A DNA stretch of 12,785 nt. Origin: Clostridiales bacterium. Its GTDB lineage: Bacteria; Bacillota; Clostridia; Christensenellales; QALW01. Shown one piece after another: positions 6,963 through 12,701 of this stretch. The position numbers were made by a program, and so were the translations under genes. The stretch is from positions 1 through 12,785 of the forward strand of contig JAHAAN010000048.1 in the NCBI GenBank assembly GCA_018376855.1. Reading direction: 5' to 3'. Under the pieces are notes generated by a model. That model was not told the DNA's origin. It ran no database searches and was given only the letters and a program-made list of their open reading frames with translations. Position 1 is the first letter of the stretch. Each line of letters opens with the position of its first letter.

Positions 6963-7027
6963 AATCTGCCGATAAAAATTCCTTGCTTCGCATATGCGAG
7001 GCCATAAGACCATAAGGAGGTGACAAC

Positions 7028-7315
7028 ATGAACAAGTATGAAGTGATGTATCTGATTAAGCCTACTGTTGAAGCGGAGGCCAGAACGGCTCTGATCGAAA
7101 AATTCAACCAGATTATTACGGCTAACAACGGCACGGTTGATTCCGTTGAGGAGATCGGTACGCGCAAGCTTGCTTATGAAATTAACTATATCAGCGAGGC
7201 ATTTTATGTGCTGGTTAATTTCACTGCGGCTCACGACCTGCCTGCCGAGCTTGAAAGAAATTTCAAGATCAATGAGAATATCATGCGTTTTCTTGTAACC
7301 AAGAAGGAAGCCTGA
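7028..7315 (+). CDS. rpsF: 30S ribosomal protein S6
   Basis: A 95-residue protein of normal S6 length, beginning MNKYEVMYLIKP. S6 binds the central domain of 16S rRNA together with S18 in the platform of the small subunit. The family pattern is complete: the first beta strand, the long helix to about residue 32, GTRKLAYEI (44-52), FYVLVNF (59-65) and the closing NENIMRFLV (82-90). The ribosome binding site AAGGAGGTGA is a near-perfect match to the 16S anti-Shine-Dalgarno, as expected for a highly expressed gene. It is first in the operon, 19 bases before ssb, with rpsR third. Confidence 0.98.
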   Translation: MNKYEVMYLIKPTVEAEARTALIEKFNQIITANNGTVDSVEEIGTRKLAYEINYISEAFYVLVNFTAAHDLPAELERNFKINENIMRFLVTKKEA

Positions 7316-7334
7316 TGAAAGGAAGGATGCAAGC

Positions 7335-7778
7335 ATGAACAGAGTAATATTAGTAGGGAATCTGACAAGAGATCCCGAGCTGCGCGCAACCTCAAGCGGT
7401 TTATCGGTGTGCACGTTTTCCATTGCGGTAAACAGGCGCGTTTCGCGTGAGGCGCAGGCACAGGGGCAGCGTGACGCTGATTTCTTTAATATCGTAACAT
7501 GGCGCGCTTTGGCGGATAATTGCAGCCGGTATTTGGCAAAGGGCCGAAAGGTCGCCGTAGTAGGTTCGCTGCAGAACCGCAGTTATGATGCGAATGACGG
7601 CACAAAACGCTATATAACGGAGATCGTTGCCGACGATGTAGAGTTTCTTACGCCGGCCGGAAGCAGCGAACCGCGTCAGTCTATGCCCGAAGAAGCGCAT
7701 CCTGCCAACAGCTTCCATGCGCCCGCTCCCTTTAACGAAGGCATTCAGCCTGTTGAAGAGGACGAGCTGCCGTTTTAA
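7335..7778 (+). CDS. ssb: Single-stranded DNA-binding protein
   Basis: A 147-residue SSB. It coats single-stranded DNA in replication, repair and recombination and recruits partners through its C-terminal tip. The OB-fold domain spans about residues 1-108, from MNRVILVGNLTRDPELR through FFNIVTWRALADNCSRYLAKGRKVAVVG to ITEIVADDVEFL. A disordered Pro/Ser/Ala linker follows. The acidic tip EEDELPF (141-147) is the conserved partner-docking motif, so the protein is complete. The start at 7335 has AAGGA 7 bases upstream. Its place between rpsF and rpsR is the ancestral Firmicute arrangement of the main chromosomal SSB, which argues against a phage or plasmid copy. Confidence 0.98.
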   Translation: MNRVILVGNLTRDPELRATSSGLSVCTFSIAVNRRVSREAQAQGQRDADFFNIVTWRALADNCSRYLAKGRKVAVVGSLQNRSYDANDGTKRYITEIVADDVEFLTPAGSSEPRQSMPEEAHPANSFHAPAPFNEGIQPVEEDELPF

Positions 7779-7801
7779 TTTGTAATGAGGGAGGAAAGAC
7801 C

Positions 7802-8056
7802 ATGTCTGAAAGAGAGTTCAAGAAGCCCAGAGGCAACGGTGCTCGCAGACCGCGCAGAAAGGTATGCCAGTTCTGTGCCGATAAAGTAGAGAGCATTGAT
7901 TATAAAGATACTGCTCGTCTGCGTCGTTTCGTTTCCGAGCGCGGCAAGATTATGCCCCGCAGAATGACAGGCACTTGTGCAAAGCATCAGCGTGAGCTTG
8001 CTGTTGCAATCAAGCGCGCAAGAATCGTTGCATTGCTGCCGTTCAATAACGATTAA
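7802..8056 (+). CDS. rpsR: 30S ribosomal protein S18, zinc-binding form
   Basis: An 84-residue S18, which pairs with S6 in the small-subunit platform. The basic N-terminal tail (KKPRGNGARRPRRK) and the core DYKDTARLRRFVSERGKIMPRRMTG are typical. C22 and C25 (CQFC) with C59 and H62 (TCAKH) form a likely zinc site, making this the C+ version of S18 rather than the zinc-free version many bacteria carry as a second copy or only copy. GGGAGGA precedes the ATG at 7802. It is the last gene of the operon, 23 bases after ssb, and is followed by a strong terminator about 100 bases downstream. Confidence 0.97.
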   Translation: MSEREFKKPRGNGARRPRRKVCQFCADKVESIDYKDTARLRRFVSERGKIMPRRMTGTCAKHQRELAVAIKRARIVALLPFNND

Positions 8057-8066
8057 AAGCATTCTG

Positions 8067-8142
8067 TGTTGTAAGATTACAAATTCAATCAGCACGAAAC
8101 ATGAAAAAATTTTCGTCGTCACTGTTAAATAATCTTACAGCA
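8067..8142 (+). repeat. Inverted repeat bracketing the 3' region of rpsR
   Basis: TGTAAGATTA (8070-8079) and TAATCTTACA (8130-8139) are perfect 10-base inverted arms. With flanking pairs (8067-8069 with 8140-8142, one G-U) they extend to 13 bp. The 50-base interior contains a weak inner stem (8095-8099 with 8111-8115). It lies between the rpsR stop and the terminator, so it would fold the 3' end of the operon mRNA into a branched or long stem-loop. Confidence 0.45.
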
Positions 8143-8162
8143 GTATAACTTTACAAAACATT

Positions 8163-8192
8163 AAGACCTTGTGTAAAAACAGGGTCTTTTTT
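8163..8192 (+). terminator. Rho-independent terminator of the rpsF-ssb-rpsR operon
   Basis: The stem pairs AAGACCTTG (8163-8171) with CAGGGTCTT (8180-8188), 9 bp with one G-U and a TGTAAAAA loop, running straight into a six-T tract (8187-8192). Confidence 0.88.
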
Positions 8193-8464
8193 CTTTTATT
8201 TAGACCTAATAGCCGCACATTCAGCATTAAAGACTCCATTTTCGGTGTGCTTTCAGTCCCACTCACGGAATAATTAACAGCGGGCATTGTTGGAATACTC
8301 GCACGGACGGCGATAGACATTTTTGTATCTTTCATATAAATTGAGCCTGTATAACGACATTCCGTGTTGCCATACAGCATGACTATCTCATTTAATATAA
8401 AATCGGCTGTTGCGCCAGCACGAGAATTATTTGGCTGTGAACGGAAGATAAGTTAATAAAAAAT
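8193..8464. other. Gene-free stretch with an unrecognised open frame on the minus strand
   Basis: A minus-strand frame is open from just after a TAA near 8450 down past 8200, with an ATG at 8380 and only a weak GAG-type ribosome binding site. Its peptide (for example YTGSIYMKDTKMSIAVRAS) is not recognisably any family. The frame would run through the rpsR terminator and its inverted repeat before stopping at 8135. I therefore do not call a gene. It could be the remnant of a longer one. Confidence 0.3.
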
Positions 8465-8492
8465 AAAAACCTTGCTTTCGGGCAGGGTTTTT
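8465..8492 (+). terminator. Orphan rho-independent terminator
   Basis: AAAAACCTTGC (8465-8475) pairs with GCAGGGTTTTT (8482-8492), 11 bp with one G-U and a six-base loop. T-runs occur on both strands, so it may work both ways. No gene is recognised immediately upstream of it on either strand: rpsR already has its own terminator, and the lipoprotein gene begins beyond it. Confidence 0.75.
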
Positions 8493-8634
8493 GTTATGTT
8501 TGGCGCTTTTCGGTTTGCTTTGAGGTTTTCCGCGGCATCGTTAAGCGGGAAAACTGAATGATGCTTGATTGCTTGGCGCTGGGGGCACAGTATATTGCCG
8601 ACCTCATTTTATGCGGCGGTGAAATATTCTAATC

Positions 8635-8674
8635 TTGACAACGTTTTGTCTGTAATATATACTATATATATAGT
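8635..8674 (+). promoter_or_regulatory. Promoter of the lipoprotein gene with an overlapping perfect palindrome
   Basis: TTGACA (8635-8640, full consensus) and TATACT (8658-8663) are 17 bases apart. The 14-base perfect palindrome ACTATATATATAGT (8661-8674) starts inside the -10 and covers the expected start point. This is where a repressor dimer would block transcription. No regulator gene lies beside it. Confidence 0.7.
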
Positions 8675-8703
8675 TATATGCAATAAAAATATGGAGGAAA
8701 ATT

Positions 8704-9180
8704 ATGAAAAGAAAAATCGCTGTTTGTATAACGGTATTGCTTTGCTTGATTTCGTTGTGCTTACTCACAGCCTGCGATTCCGGCGCGATCTCAGGTTCAC
8801 ATAAGGCTACGGAATTTGTTTGCGGCAAAAAATATTTGAGTCAAAGCGCGGAGTCGGATTCTTTCAAGCGCGCCGCTTATTACAAATTTGATAATGACGG
8901 CAGCGGGGAATATTATTATTATTACCAAGATAACGGAAGCGGTGCTCCGAATATAATTGCTTATACGGTAACTTTTAAGTATATTTATGTGGATGAATCT
9001 ACCGTTATGTGTTTTTATGATGGCGTTGCATATCATGAAGAACATAATAGAGGAAAAGAAGTCGCGTCGGATTGGAGCCGCGCGCTGCTTGTCTCGGAAA
9101 ATGTTATACTGGAATCTAGCGGAGGTAATAAATATTTAAACGAAGATTATATTAAGACTCTGCCGAACTTCTGTAAATAA
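8704..9180 (+). CDS. Small secreted lipoprotein of unknown function
   Basis: A 158-residue protein with a clear type II signal peptide: MKRK, a hydrophobic stretch (about 5-22) and the lipobox LTAC with the lipidated Cys at residue 24. It should be tethered to the outer face of the cytoplasmic membrane. The mature part is rich in Tyr, Ser and Asp, with alternating strand-like segments (YYKFDNDGSGEYYYYYQD, YTVTFKYIYVDESTVMCFYD). This suggests a small beta-barrel or sandwich, but I recognise no named family. GGAGGA 5 bases before the ATG and a near-consensus promoter show a well-expressed single gene. It sits in the accessory part of the window between orphan terminators, with no co-directional neighbour close by. 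Confidence 0.82.
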   Translation: MKRKIAVCITVLLCLISLCLLTACDSGAISGSHKATEFVCGKKYLSQSAESDSFKRAAYYKFDNDGSGEYYYYYQDNGSGAPNIIAYTVTFKYIYVDESTVMCFYDGVAYHEEHNRGKEVASDWSRALLVSENVILESSGGNKYLNEDYIKTLPNFCK

Positions 9181-9190
9181 GCTGCATTGT

Positions 9191-9240
9191 GCCGCGTAAT
9201 TTGCGTTGCAATCAACATTTGTAAGGGGTTATTGCGCGGC
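9191..9240 (+). repeat. Stem-loop just after the lipoprotein gene
   Basis: GCCGCGTAAT (9191-9200) pairs with ATTGCGCGGC (9231-9240), 10 bp with one G-U and a 30-base loop, starting 10 bases after the lipoprotein stop. There is no T-tract after it. It could protect the mRNA 3' end or be a dispersed repeat. Confidence 0.4.
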
Positions 9241-9401
9241 GTTCGGCACGCTGAATGAACTGCTTGGGTTAGTCCTTTGCACAGGGTTTATGGGCGTCAA
9301 ATAATGTAATTCGGCATACGATTGCGGCGCAAAGTGAATTTACAACGTTTTCACCGTCTATTAACGACGTAATCCGGTAATTGAATAAACCGTGAGAAAG
9401 G

Positions 9402-9423
9402 CCTTGCTGAACGCAAGGTTTTT
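9402..9423 (+). terminator. Rho-independent terminator
   Basis: CCTTGC (9402-9407) pairs with GCAAGG (9413-9418) around a five-base loop, followed directly by five T. It could end the lipoprotein transcript, about 220 bases downstream of that stop codon, or be left from a lost gene. Confidence 0.65.
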
Positions 9424-9578
9424 GATTTGTTTTAAGGATTTTTGTGTCGTAATAATTTGAATATATAAGTATTGCTTGGCGGGTAGCGGCTGAGGATTTT
9501 ATACGCTTTTCAAAAACAGAACTTATATCGGAACGTTTGCGGCGAGAACAGCATGATAAAAATTGTGAGATCAAATCG

Positions 9579-9605
9579 GAACCGAGTTTTCGGCTTCGTT
9601 TTTTT
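9579..9605 (+). terminator. Probable rho-independent terminator
   Basis: GAACCGA (9579-9585) pairs with TCGGCTTC (9590-9597) with one bulged base and a four-base loop. One base later comes a seven-T run (9599-9605). No gene is recognised upstream between this and the previous terminator. Confidence 0.5.
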
Positions 9606-9892
9606 GTATAAAGAAAATCACGCGGTAGCCGCATACTTAAATGGTTAATCGGCAAGAAATTTTCCCAAATGAGGTAAAAAGAATCAAGCTGCGTTTTCTA
9701 TAAAGAAGGAAACATAAAATTGCATGGAGAAACCGTAAATTTCAGTATGAGAAAATAGCGTGAAAAATTCTTATGCCGAAATTTGTTTCGTTGCCGCAAA
9801 AGCATGGCGGCAATTTTGGCCGCGGCTTCAAAACATCGCAAATGCGATACTATTCTCAATCACACGGATTTATATGAAATGAGCGTGAAGGC

Positions 9893-10117
9893 GTGTTTAA
9901 AGCACGGCTTGACTGCAAGCGTTGGGGCAAGAACCGAAATGTTCTTGCGCACTTCACTTTTGAAGATGGAAGTAAGGTTATGGCTTCCGCTTGGCAGAAC
10001 ACCGGCTATCTCGGTATCCCCGAAATTGAGGAGGGTGCAATGCTGATACTCACTTTTGAAAGGGCAAAAAACGGTATTTCCTATTTGAGAAAAGTCGAGA
10101 GAAACGAAGGACAGTAA
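9893..10117 (+). CDS. Small accessory protein resembling those of clostridial mobile elements
   Basis: A 74-residue frame starting GTG at 9893. The peptide has a coherent pattern (KRWGKNRNVLAHFTFEDG, then ASAWQNTGYLGIPEIEEG, then SYLRKVE). I associate it with small hypothetical proteins carried upstream of mobilization genes in clostridial integrative elements. This is recognition from memory, not a database result. Function is unknown and a small beta-rich fold is likely. The start is weak: the only upstream element is AAGG one base from the GTG, and a TGA closes the frame five codons before it, so the 5' end may be truncated. It ends about 30 bases before an oriT-like region and 250 bases before a broken MobC-like gene, consistent with one decayed element. 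Confidence 0.6.
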   Translation: MFKARLDCKRWGKNRNVLAHFTFEDGSKVMASAWQNTGYLGIPEIEEGAMLILTFERAKNGISYLRKVERNEGQ

Positions 10118-10143
10118 TGCGTGTCGCATACTGTAACAAGCAG

Positions 10144-10191
10144 GGAACTTGTACGGCAAGTTCCAACTCAAAATCTTAGGGAGTCCCCTAA
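10144..10191. other. oriT-like pair of inverted repeats
   Basis: GGAACTTG (10144-10151) and CAAGTTCC (10157-10164) form a perfect 8 bp inverted repeat with loop TACGG. Twelve bases later TTAGGG (10176-10181) and CCCTAA (10186-10191) form a 6 bp inverted repeat with loop AGTC. Neither has a T-tract. Their place in the 250-base non-coding gap directly upstream of a MobC-like gene is where transfer origins of mobilizable elements lie. The GC-rich sequence from 10195 to 10345 also resembles the non-coding DNA beside such origins. No intact relaxase is in the window. Confidence 0.45.
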
Positions 10192-10368
10192 AACCTCGTT
10201 GCGGCAGGAGAATTCTTTCCGTTTGCAACAAGCGGTTCAACCTCGCCGCACTTATGGCGGCTTGTTTCACCGTGTTGCGGCACAGCCCTCCGTGCTCCCT
10301 TTATCCGCCATCGGCGGCGGTCGCTACTCGGTTCCCCAATACCCCATTTTGAAAGGACTGATAAATCT

Positions 10369-10723
10369 ATGAACAGAAACCCAAAAGAAAAACTTGCCCG
10401 GATTGATATTCGGGTAAAGCCAAAGGATAAAGACAAAATCAAACGGATTGCTAAAAATGTGATTTATCCGTCAGCGAATATGTTGTGCAAAGGGCATTGG
10501 GTTACGAACCGAGAGCAGTTCAACCCGATGCCTTTTTTGATTTCTACAACAAGTTATGCGAATTGTGTAACACAGCAGAATTCACACCCGAAACAAGCTG
10601 GTAGAGCCGGTGGAATATATTTATTCCATATTGTTATTGCCGTATAAGGAAACAGTGTAAGATATACAAAAAATGGTGGAGGAGATGGAAGCGTGGCTAC
10701 AACAGGATTTTAAAGCGTTATAA
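10369..10723 (+). pseudogene. MobC-like relaxosome protein, broken by frameshifts and a stop
   Basis: The intact N-terminus (NRNPKEKLARIDIRVKPKDK) has the basic strand-plus-helix look of ribbon-helix-helix mobilization accessory proteins, which help a relaxase bind oriT. An AAAGGA site precedes the ATG. At a five-A run (10453-10457) the sense moves to the next frame, which continues as CDLSVSEYVVQRALGYEPRA and then DAFFDFYNKLCEL, up to a TAG at 10602. Sense then moves to a third frame (VEYIYSILLLPYKETV), is cut by TAA at 10658-10660, and resumes as DIQKMVEEMEAWLQQDFKAL with its natural stop at 10721-10723. The total length of about 115 codons fits a MobC-like protein. One missing A, a second shift near 10600 and one nonsense codon explain the state. 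The MobC assignment rests on pattern and oriT context. Confidence 0.7.
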
Positions 10724-10766
10724 ACCAACGGTTTAAAATATCAACCGATTATCAACACAGCGGTCA

Positions 10767-10795
10767 TTGCAATTAAGATGAAATTTCAATATAAT
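10767..10795 (+). promoter_or_regulatory. Promoter of the XRE regulator gene
   Basis: TTGCAA (10767-10772) and TATAAT (10790-10795) are 17 bases apart. Just downstream, about 10813-10827, an imperfect dyad (GTTAC-TATG-TAAT) could be an autoregulatory operator, but this is weak. Confidence 0.7.
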
Positions 10796-10841
10796 ATAAA
10801 CAGAACAAACGCTTGTTACTATGTAATACGAGGTGAAATGT

Positions 10842-11885
10842 ATGAACATTAAAATTACTGAAAACTTAAAATCCTTCCGTAGAGTAAAGGGAAACACTCA
10901 AGAAGACCTTGCAAATTACTTGAATATTTCAATTCAGGCAATTTCAAAATGGGAGCGCGGAGAAGGATTTCCTGATATTTCACTGCTTCCCGCAATTGCA
11001 GCATATTACAGTAAAAGTGTTGACGAGTTGCTTGGGTGCAGCGAAATCGAGAAAGCAAAGAAAATTGAAAAGTATGTTGCTCAATATAACAAAAATGGCA
11101 GCGATGGAAGAATTGAAGAAAATATTCAGCTTATGAAAACAGCATTAAAAGAATTCCCAAACAACCTAACACTCTTATCCAATCTTTGTCATGCACTATT
11201 TTTTGTGGATAAGCCCGAATATCTTGATGAATGTATCGCTGTTGGCGAGGAAGTTTTATCAAGAAGCAGAGACGATAAAGAACGTTTTGGAACAATTCAA
11301 ACACTTGTTTATGCATGCAACGCAAAAAAGGACATCACAAAAGCAAAGAAATACGCAGAAAAGTTGCCCAATTTATACTGTTCAAAGGACACGGTGCTTG
11401 AGTGTGTTTTACAGGGTGATGAATTAAGAAAGCTTACACAAGGAAATATCGCACAGCATATCAGCTTGATTGATTCATCAGTCTTGTGGATGCTGCGCTC
11501 AAAAGAGTATACGCCGCAAGAAAAAATCTTTGCGTATGAAACAGTAGATAAGCTTTATAATCTCTTTTTATACGATGGTAATTACGGGACAGAGCATAGC
11601 GCGCTTTATATGCTATGGATGCATATTGCCCGTGAATATGCCAAGTTACAAAACAGAGAAAAAACCGTATCTGCTCTAAAAAAGGCTTATAATCATGCAT
11701 ATGAAATGGATCATTTCAAATCAGGTAAATACACCACAATGTTTGCAGATACAGGTGAATATTCAAAGGAAAGTTTTACGCGAAACTTTGAAAAAAGCTA
11801 TGTCGACTGGCTTAAATCCTTAATGAACGAAAAAGTTTTTGATTTTATACGAGACACAGATGAATGGAATGAAGTTATAAAATAG
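10842..11885 (+). CDS. XRE-family transcriptional regulator with TPR-like C-terminal domain
   Basis: A 347-residue cytosolic DNA-binding regulator. Residues about 5-62 form an HTH_3 domain: a first helix (TENLKSFRRVKGN), then TQEDLANYLNIS and the recognition helix IQAISKWERG (31-40), ending PDISLLPAIAAYYSKSVDELLG. The remaining 280 residues are all-helical with TPR-like pairs (for example YLDECIAVGEEVL and KAKKYAEKLP), which may sense a peptide or protein partner. The ATG at 10842 has GAGGTGA 5 bases upstream and is preferred over an in-frame GTG three codons earlier. Base composition is clearly more AT-rich than the helicase or thioesterase genes, consistent with foreign origin. It has its own promoter and terminator and is flanked by two MobC-like remnants, so it was probably cargo of a mobile element. 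No obvious target gene is adjacent. Confidence 0.9.
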   Translation: MNIKITENLKSFRRVKGNTQEDLANYLNISIQAISKWERGEGFPDISLLPAIAAYYSKSVDELLGCSEIEKAKKIEKYVAQYNKNGSDGRIEENIQLMKTALKEFPNNLTLLSNLCHALFFVDKPEYLDECIAVGEEVLSRSRDDKERFGTIQTLVYACNAKKDITKAKKYAEKLPNLYCSKDTVLECVLQGDELRKLTQGNIAQHISLIDSSVLWMLRSKEYTPQEKIFAYETVDKLYNLFLYDGNYGTEHSALYMLWMHIAREYAKLQNREKTVSALKKAYNHAYEMDHFKSGKYTTMFADTGEYSKESFTRNFEKSYVDWLKSLMNEKVFDFIRDTDEWNEVIK

Positions 11886-11900
11886 TTAATATCGCATAGG

Positions 11901-11930
11901 AAAGCACCTATCAATCGATGGGTGCTTTTT
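11901..11930 (+). terminator. Rho-independent terminator of the XRE gene
   Basis: AAAGCACCTATC (11901-11912) pairs with GATGGGTGCTTT (11917-11928), 12 bp with one G-U and a four-base loop. The stem runs into five T (11926-11930), 15 bases after the stop codon. Confidence 0.9.
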
Positions 11931-11941
11931 GTTATGCAAAA

Positions 11942-12004
11942 AAGGAGTTGGAAGAATGGCTGCAACGGGATTTTGTCCCGTTAAAAACAAGCCGAAAGAG
12001 GTAA
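11942..12004 (+). pseudogene. Second MobC-like C-terminal tail fragment
   Basis: Reading from 11942 the frame gives KELEEWLQRDFVPLKTSRKR and a stop at 12002-12004. This is the same kind of C-terminal tail as the broken MobC-like gene (EMEAWLQQDFKAL). At DNA level 11945-11974 and 10682-10711 match at 25 of 30 bases. The fragment starts right after the XRE terminator and has no N-terminal part. It is a remnant of a different copy, because its last residues differ and extend further. Confidence 0.6.
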
Positions 12005-12425
12005 TTTATTATCTAAATTATCTTTGCGTGATTCAGATGAGTGTTGTAAATTCAACAAGGTATGGGCATTATTATATATTGTGCACCGAGAGAAAGCTGT
12101 GCGGATTTCCATAAACCATAACATGCCGGTATTTTATGGTGCATTCAATGCAAAATCTGCGTTAGAGAGCGTCTTAGGGGGAATATTCCCATTTTAAACG
12201 AGGCGGTGTTGAGGGGGCGTTAGCCGTTTGTCTAAAAAGAAAACGCAGCGTAAGACGATGGAAAAATCCCGACGTTACTATAAGGGTAATCAATCATCAA
12301 TGCGAACAATCGAAGCAATATTGATATACTAAATAATTAAAAGAGCTGTAAACACCATGAACAATGAGGCTTATATGAAATCGTTTGTGCTTCGCAGCAT
12401 GCGGGTAGCTGTTTTGTGCAAACAG
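12005..12425. other. Gene-free stretch with a perfect palindrome
   Basis: No convincing gene is seen. GGGAATATTCCC (12179-12190) is a perfect 12-base palindrome. Downstream a plus-strand frame (about 12228-12332) gives a basic peptide, VSRLSKKKTQRKTMEKSRRY, that might be the tail of a lost mobilization or replication protein but has no start. Composition shifts from AT-rich to mixed along the stretch, fitting the ragged right end of the decayed element. Confidence 0.35.
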
Positions 12426-12701
12426 TCAGGGATTCAAGTCCTCTTTTCCGATGTGCTCAGACAGCAGCTGGCGCAGCGCTGCGGCGCTGCCGGTATGGCA
12501 GCGGGCGATCGGAATATGATTTCGTTTTGCTTCCTGCACGGCGCTGATAACCATTTTATGAGATACTGTATCTGTGAAAAGGATCAGCAGATCCGGACAT
12601 CCGAGCTTTTTCCGAATTGCGCCGTTTTCTTTTGGAAAGACCTTTGCTTTGCACCCGTAACTTTTGCAAATATCCGAATAGCGGCAGGCCCCGACAGGCA
12701 C
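12426..12701 (-). CDS. DUF2325 family protein, 5' end unresolved
   Basis: The peptide matches DUF2325, a small Rossmann-like domain of unknown function found in many Clostridia. Recognisable parts are YSDICKSYGCKAKVF (8-22), GCPDLLILFTDTVSHKM (34-50, with the family's TVSHKM motif), SAVQEAKRNHIPIARCHT (53-70) and GSAAALRQLL (71-80). Family members normally begin with a strand and a GG-x-ERM type loop, about 10-15 residues longer at the N-terminus, and this part is missing here. The GTG at 12701 is only a nominal start: no ribosome binding site fits, and the frame stays open to the window edge with an unconvincing Arg/Pro-rich peptide. A second frame upstream looks more protein-like, so a frameshift near 12700 is possible. 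The C-terminus and TGA at 12426-12428 look intact. Confidence 0.72.
   Translation of the reverse strand: MPVGACRYSDICKSYGCKAKVFPKENGAIRKKLGCPDLLILFTDTVSHKMVISAVQEAKRNHIPIARCHTGSAAALRQLLSEHIGKEDLNP

Larger units (their letters stand above)
9181..9892. other. About 700 bases without a supported gene
   Basis: A 128-codon frame is open on the minus strand (9269-9655), but it runs across two terminator-like hairpins and shows no recognisable sequence. Apart from the hairpins listed separately, I see a 7 bp stem (9791-9797 with 9807-9813) followed by TTTT and a small dyad ATCGCA-AA-TGCGAT (9835-9848). The content suggests eroded accessory DNA. Confidence 0.4.

Noticed and set aside
8135..8380. 81-codon open frame on the minus strand
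   Set aside because: It would be translated through the rpsR terminator and 3' repeat, has a weak ribosome binding site and no recognised family. It is kept only as a note in the gene-free entry.
9269..9655. 128-codon open frame on the minus strand
   Set aside because: It crosses two plus-strand terminator-like hairpins, has no ribosome binding site and gives no recognisable protein.
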